Source: a virus
Strand: one strand, 5' to 3'
Length of the DNA stretch: 64,000 bases
Virus record (IMG/VR): IMGVR_UViG_3300037606_000137
Span: 1 to 64,000 of that record
Below are positions 34,832-43,649 of the stretch, in pieces. Every line of letters starts with the position of its first letter. Position 1 is the first letter of the stretch. The notes beneath the pieces were generated by a model. It was not told the DNA's origin. It worked only from the letters and a program-made list of their open reading frames with translations, and did not search any database. Made by a program: the position numbers and the translations under genes.

Positions 34832-34891
34832 CTCTTTTGATTGTTAAACAAATATAAGAATAATATTTTAATAATAAAAATAAATCTTAAT
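34832..34891. repeat. 60-bp direct repeat, copy 2 (carries a minus-strand promoter)
   Basis: Identical to 34674-34733, 158 bp apart; together they bracket the anticodon-less tRNA-like gene. Confidence 0.95.
34849..34856 (-). promoter_or_regulatory. -7 box TATATTTG (minus strand)
   Basis: 32 nt upstream of the anticodon-less tRNA-like gene. Confidence 0.5.
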
Positions 34892-34898
34892 ATTTTTT

Positions 34899-35113
34899 TT
34901 AACAATCACCATTACAATAACCTCTTGATTCACAATCAGGACAATAAATTTCACAAATAAAAAGTACACCTGATTGTATTTTACGACCAGCAGACATACT
35001 AGATCTATCATTCATAAATGCAGTTCTTAAATATGTTGCATCTTTTGCAATTCGTTTCATTTTACGTTTTAAAGAACGTTGTTGTTTTTAATAATTTTAT
35101 TTTCTCTAGTCAT
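34899..35113 (-). pseudogene. Frameshifted small basic/Cys-rich protein
   Basis: From the ATG at 35113 the frame reads MTRENKIIKNNNVL and stops; one base extra in the A5 run would continue as QQRSLKRKMKRIAKDATYLR...CEIYCPDCESRGYCNGDC to the stop at 34899 (about 71 residues). As it stands only the 53-residue frame from the ATG at 35060 is open. The C-terminal CEIYCPDCES...CNGDC is zinc-finger-like. A real single-base loss or a homopolymer sequencing error. Confidence 0.5.
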
Positions 35114-35153
35114 GTATTATAAATATAAAATTTGTTTACTAAAAATGCCGCGG

Positions 35154-35225
35154 TGGTCCTGGTTGGACTCAAACCAACACTCTTTGCATTATGAGTGCAC
35201 TGCTTCATCTTTAAGCTACAGGACC
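35154..35225 (-). tRNA. tRNA with CAU anticodon (elongator Met or Ile2)
   Basis: Acceptor GGTCCTG/CAGGACC, T-arm GTTGG-TTTGAGT-CCAAC, anticodon loop CTCATAA. D-loop AAAGATG lacks GG and one anticodon stem pair is mismatched. Unlike the 31817 tRNA, position 1-72 is paired, so it is not an initiator; Met versus lysidine-modified Ile cannot be decided. Confidence 0.85.
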
Positions 35226-35284
35226 GATTATATTTTGTTTTCTTGAATACAAGTATAGGTATAATATTTGAATAAAAAAAATAA

Positions 35285-35647
35285 TTACATATTTTTTATT
35301 TTTATTTTTAATTCATCATTAATATCATTATTAATATATGAATGAATCGGTATATCATATATATGAATTGTTTCATTAGGTGGAATTAAAATGCCTGTTG
35401 TACTTGCCCACCATATTTTTGTAGGTGATAATATTTCTAATGCCGGTTGTTGATGTTCTTTATTTTGATTTAATTTATTTTTTATTATAGATAATGCTTC
35501 ATCTGATATTTTTAAATCATTTTTATTAAAATCTGTTAACATTGATCCAATGCCTATTGATTTTAATTTTGGTGTATTAATTAATTTAATAATTAACCAA
35601 TTATTATATTCTTTAATCTCTACTGTATGTGTATCTGCTGTTTTCAT
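35285..35647 (-). CDS. Hypothetical protein
   Basis: 120 residues, alpha/beta pattern, no motif. Starts 7 nt after the terminator of the upstream gene, so it probably has its own promoter within or next to that hairpin. Borders the tRNA region. Confidence 0.5.
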   Translation of the reverse strand: MKTADTHTVEIKEYNNWLIIKLINTPKLKSIGIGSMLTDFNKNDLKISDEALSIIKNKLNQNKEHQQPALEILSPTKIWWASTTGILIPPNETIHIYDIPIHSYINNDINDELKIKIKNM

Positions 35648-35653
35648 ATAAAA

Positions 35654-35684
35654 AAATTCCTACCAATTATATTGGTAGGAATTT
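35654..35684 (-). terminator. Terminator of the 35707-36258 gene
   Basis: AAATTCCTACCAAT / ATTGGTAGGAATTT 14-bp stem, followed on the minus strand by T7. Confidence 0.9.
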
Positions 35685-35706
35685 AATAAGTTTAGTATAG
35701 TATAAA

Positions 35707-36258
35707 TTATTTTTTATAATTTGTCAATCGTTTTGATCGAACATCTTGAATTTTACAATGATTTAATTTTGCATATTGTGAACGTACATTATCACGAGTT
35801 AATATCTCATTATAAATATGTACCTCATTATTTCCATCTTTATGAAAAACAACCCAATCTCCATCTAAACTAAAATGATTTTTAGCATGTGTATCAGTAT
35901 AATAAATATTTGTTGGTTCTTTAGAATCAACAACTGAAACCGGAACCAAAACCGGAACAATTACAGTATCATCATCATCATCATCAGAACTATCGTCTAA
36001 TTTTGATGCATAACCACCAACATTTAATTCGTGACTTACTGTCCAAGAATATACAAAATGATTTGTTTTTGAATTATCTCTAACATAATTAGTCGTTTCA
36101 GTAAATAATATTTCCATTATTTCACTTACTTTACTTTGTTCAGCAAAGTACCCTAAATTACGTAATTCGTTTTTCACTTCTAATGTCGTTGTTGTACCAT
36201 TAGTGTGAATTAATAAATCAAGCATCGTACAAACTGATGTATCAGTTAATTTTATCAT
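35707..36258 (-). CDS. Two-domain protein: winged-helix-like N-terminus and a shared C-terminal domain
   Basis: 183 residues. Residues 1-65 look like a winged helix (MLDLLIHTNGTTTTLEVKNELRNLGY). An Asp-rich linker with seven D follows near residue 90. The C-terminal ~60 residues (DWVVFHKDG...LTRDNVRSQYAKL...IQDVRSKRLTNYKK) are clearly related to the whole small protein at 42911-43186. Function unknown; own terminator. Confidence 0.55.
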   Translation of the reverse strand: MIKLTDTSVCTMLDLLIHTNGTTTTLEVKNELRNLGYFAEQSKVSEIMEILFTETTNYVRDNSKTNHFVYSWTVSHELNVGGYASKLDDSSDDDDDDTVIVPVLVPVSVVDSKEPTNIYYTDTHAKNHFSLDGDWVVFHKDGNNEVHIYNEILTRDNVRSQYAKLNHCKIQDVRSKRLTNYKK

Positions 36259-36366
36259 AATATTTTTTTATATTTAATTATAACAAGTATATAAATAATA
36301 TTTGATTTAAAAAAATCTATATACTTTTTTTTAATATATAATAAAGAATAAAAAAATTATTATATT

Positions 36367-38499
36367 ATGTATAATTTAGAAAAAAAAATTAAATCAATTT
36401 TTGAAGCACCAATAGCATTTGATGAATTACCACAAAACCATTATTTAGCAGGTAAAGATCTAACAATAGTGATTAAAAGATTAATAGATAAAGATGTTAA
36501 TAGTATTAAAGATATGTTATCTAAAATGTCATGGAAAAATATATCATTTGAGTACAGTGGAGAAGTATATATTATTATATTACCTACTGCTATTACTACA
36601 GCAATAAAAAAATTATATAATGGAAAATCTCCTGGTAGTACTGATCCAATTGCTATTAAAAATGATTATAAATTTAAAGAAACAGCTAAAAATATAACAA
36701 TTGATACTTTTACTATTCAAAATTATTGGTTTAAAAATAGTGGTTTAACTTCAGCGAATACATATATGAAAATTGATAATCAACAAAGAACACATTTTCC
36801 AAATGGTGGTATTAGTGAAAAATTAAGAAATACAGGTTTAGGTAAAAAATTATACCGTGCATTAATTGAAATGAAAAATTGGGTGCATACAAATGATGGT
36901 GGATCAACATCAAAAGATTGGATGTGGGCAGCTTTAACAATGCAACAGTTTAAACCTAATGGACAAAGAGATAAAGATGCTGAAATATATTCTTTCAGAT
37001 TTTACAATAAATTATATGCAGTATCTACAACTAGAACTGATAATATTGAAAGTGGTCATTTTATAATAAATAAAATAGAAGATAAAAGTTTATTAGCAAC
37101 TAAAGAATTACGTCTTGCAAATAATATAGGTATTGATGAAGATTTTATTAAATTATGTAAAGCAAATAAAGCAACAAATACTAAAGCTGCTGAGGTTTTT
37201 GGATGGTTAAATCCATCACCAGCATCTATAAAATTAAGAAAAAAACTAGAAGCTGAAAGATTAAAAGCTGAAGAATTACGTAAAAAAGAAGAAGAAAAAC
37301 AATTAAATATTCAATTAAAAAATAGATTGAAAACGTATTGTGGTGTTACAAAAATATCAGATTTATCATCTGATTGGAATGTTGGTGATTGGATTGTTGT
37401 TAAACAATATTTATTACAACCAACTTTTTCTGATTTACCTGTACGTAAAGTTATTAGAAAAAACGGTGATACTTTTAATGCAATATTACCTGACTATCCT
37501 GATGATACAACTAATTTTAGAAGTACAATTATTAAAGATGAATGGGTTAAAGCATTACCACCAGCTATTGGATCATTTTATCCACCAGGAATTATGAACA
37601 CTGCTGTATCTGCAATACGTAGACCTGTTGTATTTGCTTTTACTGGATCTGAACCAACAACTACAACACAAGAACCAACTACAACACAAGAACCAACTAC
37701 AAATCAGATACAAGCGGAATTTAATATTGATGCTAGTAAAACAAACATTTTAGAATTTACACCAAGAGAAAAAAAACGTTTTTTAAATTCTAAATTATCA
37801 AATGATTTAATATTTATACCAAAATTTAACTCAATATCAAATATATATAAAATTGATAGTGCTCCTATATTTGGATATGCGTTTGGTGGTAGTTTATATT
37901 ATAATACCAAAACAATGGAAGGTATTTTGAATAGTAGTAATGTTACTAATTATATTAATAACCAATGTAATAAATATAGAAGAGTTGAATTAGATGATAA
38001 GCGTGATTTGAATGTTGATGATTTAGTATTTATTAAAATGCACTCAAAATTCTTTGGATATGTTGCTAGAGTATTAGGTACATCATTAACATCGAGAGGT
38101 GATAAATATATTTATTTACGTGTTCCAGGTGCTGGAAGAAATGATAGATTGACATTAACACCAAGAGGTTTAGATAGGTTGGTTGCAGTTACAAATGAAT
38201 CAAACAAAACGCCTAATTTTGATAAATATTTACAAATGATTAAAGAATCTAAGATTGTTACTGAAAGTAATTTAAATGCAAAACAACTTATTATTGATTA
38301 TTGTGAAGAATTAATTAGTGTTGATTTAGTTCCTATTGATATAGCTGAAACAATATCAAATGAATTAGAAAACTTTAAAAATGATAAAGATAATAATTTA
38401 AAAAATATATTACAAGAATTACATGGTGCAGATTTATTACCAACCGATACAAATGGTGGTATTAGTGAACCAGATGATATAATAAATTTATTTCTATAA
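36367..38499 (+). CDS. Large structural/internal protein with GNAT-like segment
   Basis: 710 residues. N-terminus MYNLEKKIKSIFEAP is weakly tag-like (I-F-E). Residues ~150-170 (LRNTGLGKKLYRALIEM) fit the acetyl-CoA loop R-x-x-G-x-G of GNAT folds, but no full GNAT domain is convincing. A Lys/Glu coiled coil (~305-325) and an EPTTTTQEPTTTQEPTT linker (~435-450) separate N- and C-terminal parts. Probably a virion component; divergent from 35707, ends at a strong terminator. Confidence 0.55.
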   Translation: MYNLEKKIKSIFEAPIAFDELPQNHYLAGKDLTIVIKRLIDKDVNSIKDMLSKMSWKNISFEYSGEVYIIILPTAITTAIKKLYNGKSPGSTDPIAIKNDYKFKETAKNITIDTFTIQNYWFKNSGLTSANTYMKIDNQQRTHFPNGGISEKLRNTGLGKKLYRALIEMKNWVHTNDGGSTSKDWMWAALTMQQFKPNGQRDKDAEIYSFRFYNKLYAVSTTRTDNIESGHFIINKIEDKSLLATKELRLANNIGIDEDFIKLCKANKATNTKAAEVFGWLNPSPASIKLRKKLEAERLKAEELRKKEEEKQLNIQLKNRLKTYCGVTKISDLSSDWNVGDWIVVKQYLLQPTFSDLPVRKVIRKNGDTFNAILPDYPDDTTNFRSTIIKDEWVKALPPAIGSFYPPGIMNTAVSAIRRPVVFAFTGSEPTTTTQEPTTTQEPTTNQIQAEFNIDASKTNILEFTPREKKRFLNSKLSNDLIFIPKFNSISNIYKIDSAPIFGYAFGGSLYYNTKTMEGILNSSNVTNYINNQCNKYRRVELDDKRDLNVDDLVFIKMHSKFFGYVARVLGTSLTSRGDKYIYLRVPGAGRNDRLTLTPRGLDRLVAVTNESNKTPNFDKYLQMIKESKIVTESNLNAKQLIIDYCEELISVDLVPIDIAETISNELENFKNDKDNNLKNILQELHGADLLPTDTNGGISEPDDIINLFL

Positions 38500-38503
38500 A
38501 TAT

Positions 38504-38537
38504 AAAAAAAGACTCAAATTAATTTGAGTCTTTTTTT
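38504..38537 (+). terminator. Rho-independent terminator
   Basis: AAAAAGACTCAAATT / AATTTGAGTCTTTTT stem with T-run, 5 nt after the 36367 gene. Confidence 0.92.
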
Positions 38538-38698
38538 TATTATTAAACAGTGTGGTTATATGTTTGGAGACTGTTAATTTTAATATATAACAACAAAATA
38601 TTAATAATAATATGGTTTGTGTATGTGGTAAAGAAATAGAAAATATTGGTCATTATGGGAATCTGATATAATTAATATTGATAATATTATCAATAACC

Positions 38699-39964
38699 TT
38701 AATCTTTAATAATAACTAAATATTTAATTGTACATTGTTTTGCTTGATATACCATAAATTCATCATTTCTTAAATCTGCACCACCATGAGCATAAACTGA
38801 ATCAAAACCGTCTTTATTAATAATATCATGTGACAATTTATAACATGATGAATCATGTTTATAAATATGTTTTTGTTCACCAACATGTACATCGTATAAC
38901 GCCAATATAGCTTCATCTGAATTTCCTTTTGCCCAGTATGAACCTCTACGTGATGTGTAACCTATTGATTTTTGACATTTTGATGCAAAATATATGGAAT
39001 TTCCAAACATTGACCCTGTATGAACAGCATTTGATGGTCGAATAATAAGACCAGATGTCATAATAGACCACCAATTTTCATTACGAGAACCATGCCAGAA
39101 CAATTCAGTGATTTTATTTTTAACGTTTGTTAAATGATTACCAAACAAAGATTGTGTTTTAATATTAATAACTTCATAGGCTTCTTTAAATTGATTTGAA
39201 TTAGAACCCATAAGTTTTTTAATTTGATCAATAATTGTTTTATCAGTAACTTCAACAATTTCTAAACCTGATGCTTTAATCATATCTGTTTGAACATCTT
39301 CGACACCATCATTATTTATATCTAAATTTGGTGTATTTAATTTAACCTGTCCGACCATTACATCTAATGTTGCTTGTTCGTCGATAATTATTTTATTTTT
39401 TGTATCGGTTAAATTATCATCTTCATTTATTAAATGTAATTTAACGTTTTTCATTTTTCTAGGAACAATCCCATAAAATTCTAATAATAAACTATTAAAT
39501 GTTTTAATATTTGTTTTACTTAAATCAAAATTAACAATACTATCTAATACTTCTTGTGCACGAACAACTTGTTTTTCAGTTACATTTTCAGCTGATACTG
39601 TATAGTTTTTTTCAACTGATCCTGTTGCCCATGCTTGTAATTTTTTTACTAAAGATACAACAGAACTAGAACGTGTAGAAATAAAATCTTTTATTTTTGT
39701 TCCTGTATCTTTTGTATCTACATTTTCAACAATAAATAAATCAGTATTATCTTTATAACCTTTTTTAGTTTTACTTTTATATGTTGCATCCCATTTACTC
39801 ATAGGATATGTTTGTGTCTGTGGATTTGCTCCCACTCTACCAAATTCCACTTTAAATGTATTATCTGTATTTTCAGTCATGTGATAAAACTTATTTGAAT
39901 TAACAAGACCAGATATTAATATTAATTTAACTATTTTACCCATTATTTTACTTTTTATTTTCAA
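38699..39964 (-). CDS. PARP-type ADP-ribosyltransferase with WGR-like domain
   Basis: 421 residues (or 414 from the in-frame ATG at 39943). Residues ~20-80 are WGR-like (FKVEFGRVGANPQT...KSKTKKGYKD; F replaces W of WGR). Residues ~115-210 fit a PARP regulatory helical domain. The catalytic domain has the complete H-Y-E triad: H291 in FWHGSRN, Y325 in SIYFAS (34 residues later, as in PARP1) and E402 in NDEFMV. Transfers ADP-ribose from NAD+, probably to host proteins or DNA ends. Minus-strand -7 box just upstream. Confidence 0.9.
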   Translation of the reverse strand: MKIKSKIMGKIVKLILISGLVNSNKFYHMTENTDNTFKVEFGRVGANPQTQTYPMSKWDATYKSKTKKGYKDNTDLFIVENVDTKDTGTKIKDFISTRSSSVVSLVKKLQAWATGSVEKNYTVSAENVTEKQVVRAQEVLDSIVNFDLSKTNIKTFNSLLLEFYGIVPRKMKNVKLHLINEDDNLTDTKNKIIIDEQATLDVMVGQVKLNTPNLDINNDGVEDVQTDMIKASGLEIVEVTDKTIIDQIKKLMGSNSNQFKEAYEVINIKTQSLFGNHLTNVKNKITELFWHGSRNENWWSIMTSGLIIRPSNAVHTGSMFGNSIYFASKCQKSIGYTSRRGSYWAKGNSDEAILALYDVHVGEQKHIYKHDSSCYKLSHDIINKDGFDSVYAHGGADLRNDEFMVYQAKQCTIKYLVIIKD

Positions 39965-39967
39965 TTA

Positions 39968-39975
39968 CAAATATA
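39968..39975 (-). promoter_or_regulatory. -7 box TATATTTG (PARP gene)
   Basis: Minus-strand TATATTTG only a few bases before the ATG at 39964. If functional, it favours the downstream ATG at 39943 as start. Confidence 0.4.
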
Positions 39976-40102
39976 AATATTTTTATTTACAAATAAAAAT
40001 ATTTTTTATATATTTTAAATATTTTTATTTATATATCACATGTGTACAAAAAAGATACTAACAATTTTAAACTAAAATTACAACAACACATATAAGGAAA
40101 TT

Positions 40103-40585
40103 TTAAAATAAACTATCAAAAGATTTTAAACTTCCGTTTAAATATTTATCAATATATGTAATATCTAAGTTCCATTTAAATTTTGATCTTTCTTCAAATT
40201 TTTTAAATGCTTCATTTAAGACATTATTAGCTTCAGTCCTTGATATACTATTGACTTTCATTAATTGATTCATTACGATATGTGATTTACCGTTTAAACC
40301 GGCTAAACCTGGATGTTTAACTATATGACAATTTGGACAAAGACTTATTAAATTTATTAATGTTTGATTTTTATTAATATCATCATATTCCCAGATTTCA
40401 TGGCATTCTACATTATGTCTATATCCTTGATTTTTTCCTGTATCATTACAAATTTCACATTTATTATTTGCATGTGAATAAGATTTTAATCTGATTTTAT
40501 CCCAAATAGATCTTGAAACATTAGAACGAACATTACTATACCAACATGTTTCTGGTACTAATTCTATTGTAAGTTTTAAATTCAT
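40103..40585 (-). CDS. HNH endonuclease
   Basis: 160 residues. CEICNDTG...VECHEIWEYDD...LISLCPNCHIVKH gives two CxxC zinc knuckles and the H-N-H catalytic core (His in VECHE, Asn in NLISL, His at NCHIVKH). Length and lack of a large DNA-binding region suggest a small phage HNH nuclease, homing or packaging-associated. Promoter box at 40604. Confidence 0.82.
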   Translation of the reverse strand: MNLKLTIELVPETCWYSNVRSNVSRSIWDKIRLKSYSHANNKCEICNDTGKNQGYRHNVECHEIWEYDDINKNQTLINLISLCPNCHIVKHPGLAGLNGKSHIVMNQLMKVNSISRTEANNVLNEAFKKFEERSKFKWNLDITYIDKYLNGSLKSFDSLF

Positions 40586-40603
40586 TTTTTATATTATATT
40601 AAA

Positions 40604-40611
40604 CAAATATA
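40604..40611 (-). promoter_or_regulatory. -7 box TATATTTG (HNH gene)
   Basis: 19 nt before the start of the HNH gene on the minus strand. Confidence 0.5.
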
Positions 40612-40645
40612 AAAATTAATAATAAAATATAAAAATTCATTAATT

Positions 40646-40894
40646 ATGACAAAAATAAAATTAACACAAGAAGAATTTAATATACTAGATCAAATTACAA
40701 TTTTTGATTTAGGTGTTATTACGAATAACAATATAAATAAAAATATATTACTATTAAATGATATACAATTTGAACATATATACGATATATTATTACCAAT
40801 GTGTGAAAATATTGATATATGGAATATTGTAAATAAAATATTAAAATGTGATACACGAGGTATTATTAAACCATTTACATTAAATGCAATATAA
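40646..40894 (+). CDS. Small hypothetical protein
   Basis: 82 residues, no motif. It is 5 nt upstream of the sliding-clamp gene, so it is probably co-translated with it. The strand opposite has an open frame of similar size, judged a shadow because of this spacing. Confidence 0.5.
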   Translation: MTKIKLTQEEFNILDQITIFDLGVITNNNINKNILLLNDIQFEHIYDILLPMCENIDIWNIVNKILKCDTRGIIKPFTLNAI

Positions 40895-40899
40895 TTAAT

Positions 40900-41664
40900 A
40901 TGAGTGATATTCAAAAATATAAATTTACATTAAATAAAGATTATTTAAAAGAAATTATAGATGCATTAAAAGATTTAAATAAAATTGATGCAATGATTAA
41001 AATAAAAATTGATACTGATGATGTTTTATTTTATTCAAAGGCCGGATTACATAATAATATCCATGCGTTAAAATCTTTTATATTTCCAATTGAAAATTTT
41101 ATAATTAATAAAGATAAAGAATATTTAACAAAAGATTTTATAATTTTAAATGCAAAAGTCTTTTTAGAAAATTTAACGATTATGTTGAATAGAGATCAAG
41201 CTATTACTGGTTTATTTCAATATAAAGATAAAGATAAAATTATATCAACTTTAAATTTATCTGATGGTGCATTAAAATTTAATTTTATTACTGGTGATTA
41301 TAAGCAAATTAAAGATATATCTAAATTAGATATAGAACAAAAAATGAATCCTTCATTAGCTAATTTTACTTTTAATTTAACTAAAGACCAATTTAATGAA
41401 ATAAAAAAATTAACAACTTTAAATAAATCAGAAGTTGCATCAATTAGGGTTAAATCTGGAAAATTAGAGTTTTTTGATAAACGTTGGTCATATCATGTGG
41501 CTGATTTACCTAATGTTGATGATGAAGAATGGGGATTCAATAATAAATATTTAAAATCAATTAACGTAGTTGATAATATTGATATACATATGTTTGATCA
41601 ATTTTTATTAGTTAAAGAAGATAACATTGCATTAATGATTGGTTTAGAACTTAGCGCATTATAA
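40900..41664 (+). CDS. Sliding clamp (T4 gp45-like)
   Basis: 254 residues (gp45 is 228). Two-domain beta/alpha pattern: FTLNKDYLKEIIDALKDL opens domain 1 and FTFNLTKDQFNEIKKLTTLNK opens domain 2, each followed by I-x-V-K-S-G-K-type strands; the end IDIHMFDQFLLVKEDNIALMIGLELS matches the last clamp strands. Tethers DNA polymerase to DNA and, in T4, activates late transcription with a sigma factor. Assignment is from fold pattern, not strict identity. Confidence 0.65.
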   Translation: MSDIQKYKFTLNKDYLKEIIDALKDLNKIDAMIKIKIDTDDVLFYSKAGLHNNIHALKSFIFPIENFIINKDKEYLTKDFIILNAKVFLENLTIMLNRDQAITGLFQYKDKDKIISTLNLSDGALKFNFITGDYKQIKDISKLDIEQKMNPSLANFTFNLTKDQFNEIKKLTTLNKSEVASIRVKSGKLEFFDKRWSYHVADLPNVDDEEWGFNNKYLKSINVVDNIDIHMFDQFLLVKEDNIALMIGLELSAL

Positions 41665-42285
41665 AAATTCATTACCACCGATAGAATTAAAATTGTTAAT
41701 ATTTTCAGCAATTTTAATTCTATCATCAACAATAGGTTTAATAAAATTATCAACAACTGTACTATTAATTCTATGTCCAAAATTTGCTGTAATTACATTA
41801 TCTGATGTATAAATTCTTTTACATAGAGTTGTAATATTAGTAACAACTGTATCATTACTACCAATTATTACATAAGTTGATTTTTTATCTTCCCATGATA
41901 ATTTATCAAATTGATTTAATTGTAATTGTTTTAAATCTGTATAATTTTTTTCAGTAAATGTGAATGATTGAATGTTATCTATTCTTTTATTAAAAAAACT
42001 ATACTCACCTGTACTAACAATATCTATAATATTAAATGCTGGATTAATTAATATTTTTAATGGACCTCTTAATAAATTGGCATAAAACGCACCCATAGAC
42101 GAAGCAATAATAATTTCAGGTAATTCTTTATTAATAATATTTTGTAAGTATTTTAATGCAACTAATGGATCAACCGGTACATCAGGACATAGTATTTTAT
42201 AGTCTTTAAATGTATTCTTTAACATTTTTGATGTATTAGAATCACCAGAAGATAACCATCCATGTATGTATAATATTTTATTCAT
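41659..42285 (-). CDS. Alpha/beta hydrolase, YqiA/UPF0227-like esterase
   Basis: 208 residues. KILYIHGW oxyanion region, nucleophile S63 in ASSMGAFY, acid D145 in GSNDTVV and H171 in NFGHR form a complete catalytic triad. Small single-domain esterases of this type act on acyl-CoA-like or surface esters. Cytosolic; substrate unknown. Convergent with the clamp gene, overlapping its end by 6 nt. Confidence 0.8.
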   Translation of the reverse strand: MNKILYIHGWLSSGDSNTSKMLKNTFKDYKILCPDVPVDPLVALKYLQNIINKELPEIIIASSMGAFYANLLRGPLKILINPAFNIIDIVSTGEYSFFNKRIDNIQSFTFTEKNYTDLKQLQLNQFDKLSWEDKKSTYVIIGSNDTVVTNITTLCKRIYTSDNVITANFGHRINSTVVDNFIKPIVDDRIKIAENINNFNSIGGNEFL

Positions 42286-42289
42286 AGTA

Positions 42290-42297
42290 CAAATATA
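42290..42297 (-). promoter_or_regulatory. -7 box TATATTTG (hydrolase gene)
   Basis: Minus-strand box adjacent to the hydrolase start at 42285. Confidence 0.4.
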
Positions 42298-42308
42298 TGA
42301 TTTATTTT

Positions 42309-42830
42309 TTAAATATTACCTATAATCATTTTTTCTTTTAAAACACCAGCAATTAATCTTGTATAATGATAACCATCATCATTTAAAGAAATAATTTCTT
42401 TATTTAATAATTCTTTAGCTTTTATATTCGGTATAGGAATTCCACCAAATTTTAACATTTTATTTTCTAACGCACCACTAACTTCAGTCCACATTTTTCT
42501 GTCTACTAATTTAATATCATCTTGTAAAACTTTAAATAACATTTGTTTTCCAATATCAGAACCATCACTACCTCCACCAATTAATTTTCTACCTTTATCG
42601 TTTTTATAAATAATTGCAGTAACTATTCTATTCTCTTTTCTAACTAATTTCCATAACCATGATTTATTAATCAAATCTTCAACAGAATCAGCAGATAAAA
42701 AACCACCAATTGATTTATAACTTGTTTGTAATATATCCCAAACTTCATCTTTATATTTATACATATCATCATTAAATAAATTAATAAAACTTTCATTCAT
42801 TAATCTGTATTTATCAATTACTGTTATCAT
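42309..42830 (-). CDS. GNAT-like phage protein with capsid-targeting-like tag
   Basis: 173 residues. N-terminus MITVIDKYRLMNES fits the tag (cut after M-N-E). The body (AYKSIGG-like opening, WLWKLVRKENRIVTAIIYKNDKGRKLIGGGSDGS, RKMWTEVSGALENKMLKFGG) has the order of strands of GNAT-related head proteins seen in large phages. Acetyltransferase activity is not certain. Upstream of the hydrolase gene on the same strand. Confidence 0.6.
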   Translation of the reverse strand: MITVIDKYRLMNESFINLFNDDMYKYKDEVWDILQTSYKSIGGFLSADSVEDLINKSWLWKLVRKENRIVTAIIYKNDKGRKLIGGGSDGSDIGKQMLFKVLQDDIKLVDRKMWTEVSGALENKMLKFGGIPIPNIKAKELLNKEIISLNDDGYHYTRLIAGVLKEKMIIGNI

Positions 42831-42910
42831 ATAGTATATATATAATTATTTTAAACTATATGATAAATAATCTGTATAATACATAAATAAACAAATAAAT
42901 AAATAACAAT

Positions 42911-43186
42911 ATGAGAAAGTCAATATCACCATCAACAGCAACAATGCCTGTATCTGTAAAAGTTAAAGGTAAAACAATCAAACCAATGTATGTAACATCT
43001 GAAATTACAAATCGTACAAACAAAAATTTGTGGGTAACATTTGTAGCAGGATCTCCATCAAACGGATTAGTGTACTCAATGTCATTAACACGAGATGAAG
43101 CAAAATCAGCAGCATATAAAATGTTTGGAACATCTATTTCAAATATTCGTTCTCAACGAGTAGGAACATATAGAAAAAGTGTATAA
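42911..43186 (+). CDS. Small basic single-domain protein
   Basis: 91 residues, strongly basic. NLWVTFVAGSP...SMSLTRDEAKSAAYKMFG...SNIRSQRVGTYRK is homologous to the C-terminal domain of the 35707-36258 protein. Possibly nucleic-acid binding. Own transcription unit ending in a strong terminator. Confidence 0.6.
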   Translation: MRKSISPSTATMPVSVKVKGKTIKPMYVTSEITNRTNKNLWVTFVAGSPSNGLVYSMSLTRDEAKSAAYKMFGTSISNIRSQRVGTYRKSV

Positions 43187-43201
43187 AATTATCAACATAA
43201 T

Positions 43202-43236
43202 AAAAAAACCTTCAAATTAATTTGAAGGTTTTTTTT
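43202..43236. terminator. Bidirectional terminator
   Basis: AAAAACCTTCAAATT / AATTTGAAGGTTTTT stem between convergent genes. Confidence 0.92.
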
Positions 43237-43238
43237 AT

Positions 43239-43646
43239 TTAAAATAATTCATTTTTAATAAAATTAAATGTTTGTCTCATTGATGGATATTGTTCTTTGG
43301 GATATGTACTAGAGAATTCCATGAATTTTTTTTCTAATTCAATCCAATTTTCAGTATTATTATCTTGTATATCATCAGATTGAACATAATCATAATCATA
43401 ATCTTCATTTTGAATAGTAGTATAATCACCCTTTTCATTAAAGTTATCCATCCATAATACTATAATTCTTGATGCTTCATCTTTTTTTAAATCTGGAAAA
43501 TGTTTTAATACATATGGTAACGATTGATACATATTTGTTCGGCCATAATTTCTCAAACTATTTAAATATGACATAACCTCTTGTTCATCATCAGTTGCTT
43601 GTCTTGATTCATTTATTTTCTTAAATTCATTTATATTTGTTATCAT
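43239..43646 (-). CDS. Capsid-tagged hypothetical protein
   Basis: 135 residues, begins MITNINEFKKINESRQ (predicted cut after INE). Helical body with an acidic Tyr/Asp stretch (EDYDYDYVQSDD). 3 nt downstream of another tagged gene, same operon. Confidence 0.6.
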   Translation of the reverse strand: MITNINEFKKINESRQATDDEQEVMSYLNSLRNYGRTNMYQSLPYVLKHFPDLKKDEASRIIVLWMDNFNEKGDYTTIQNEDYDYDYVQSDDIQDNNTENWIELEKKFMEFSSTYPKEQYPSMRQTFNFIKNELF

Positions 43647-43649
43647 AAT

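Noticed and set aside
38613-38672. 17-20-residue frame MVCVCGKEIENIGHYG
   Set aside because: Looks like a zinc-ribbon start but stops immediately; at most a remnant.
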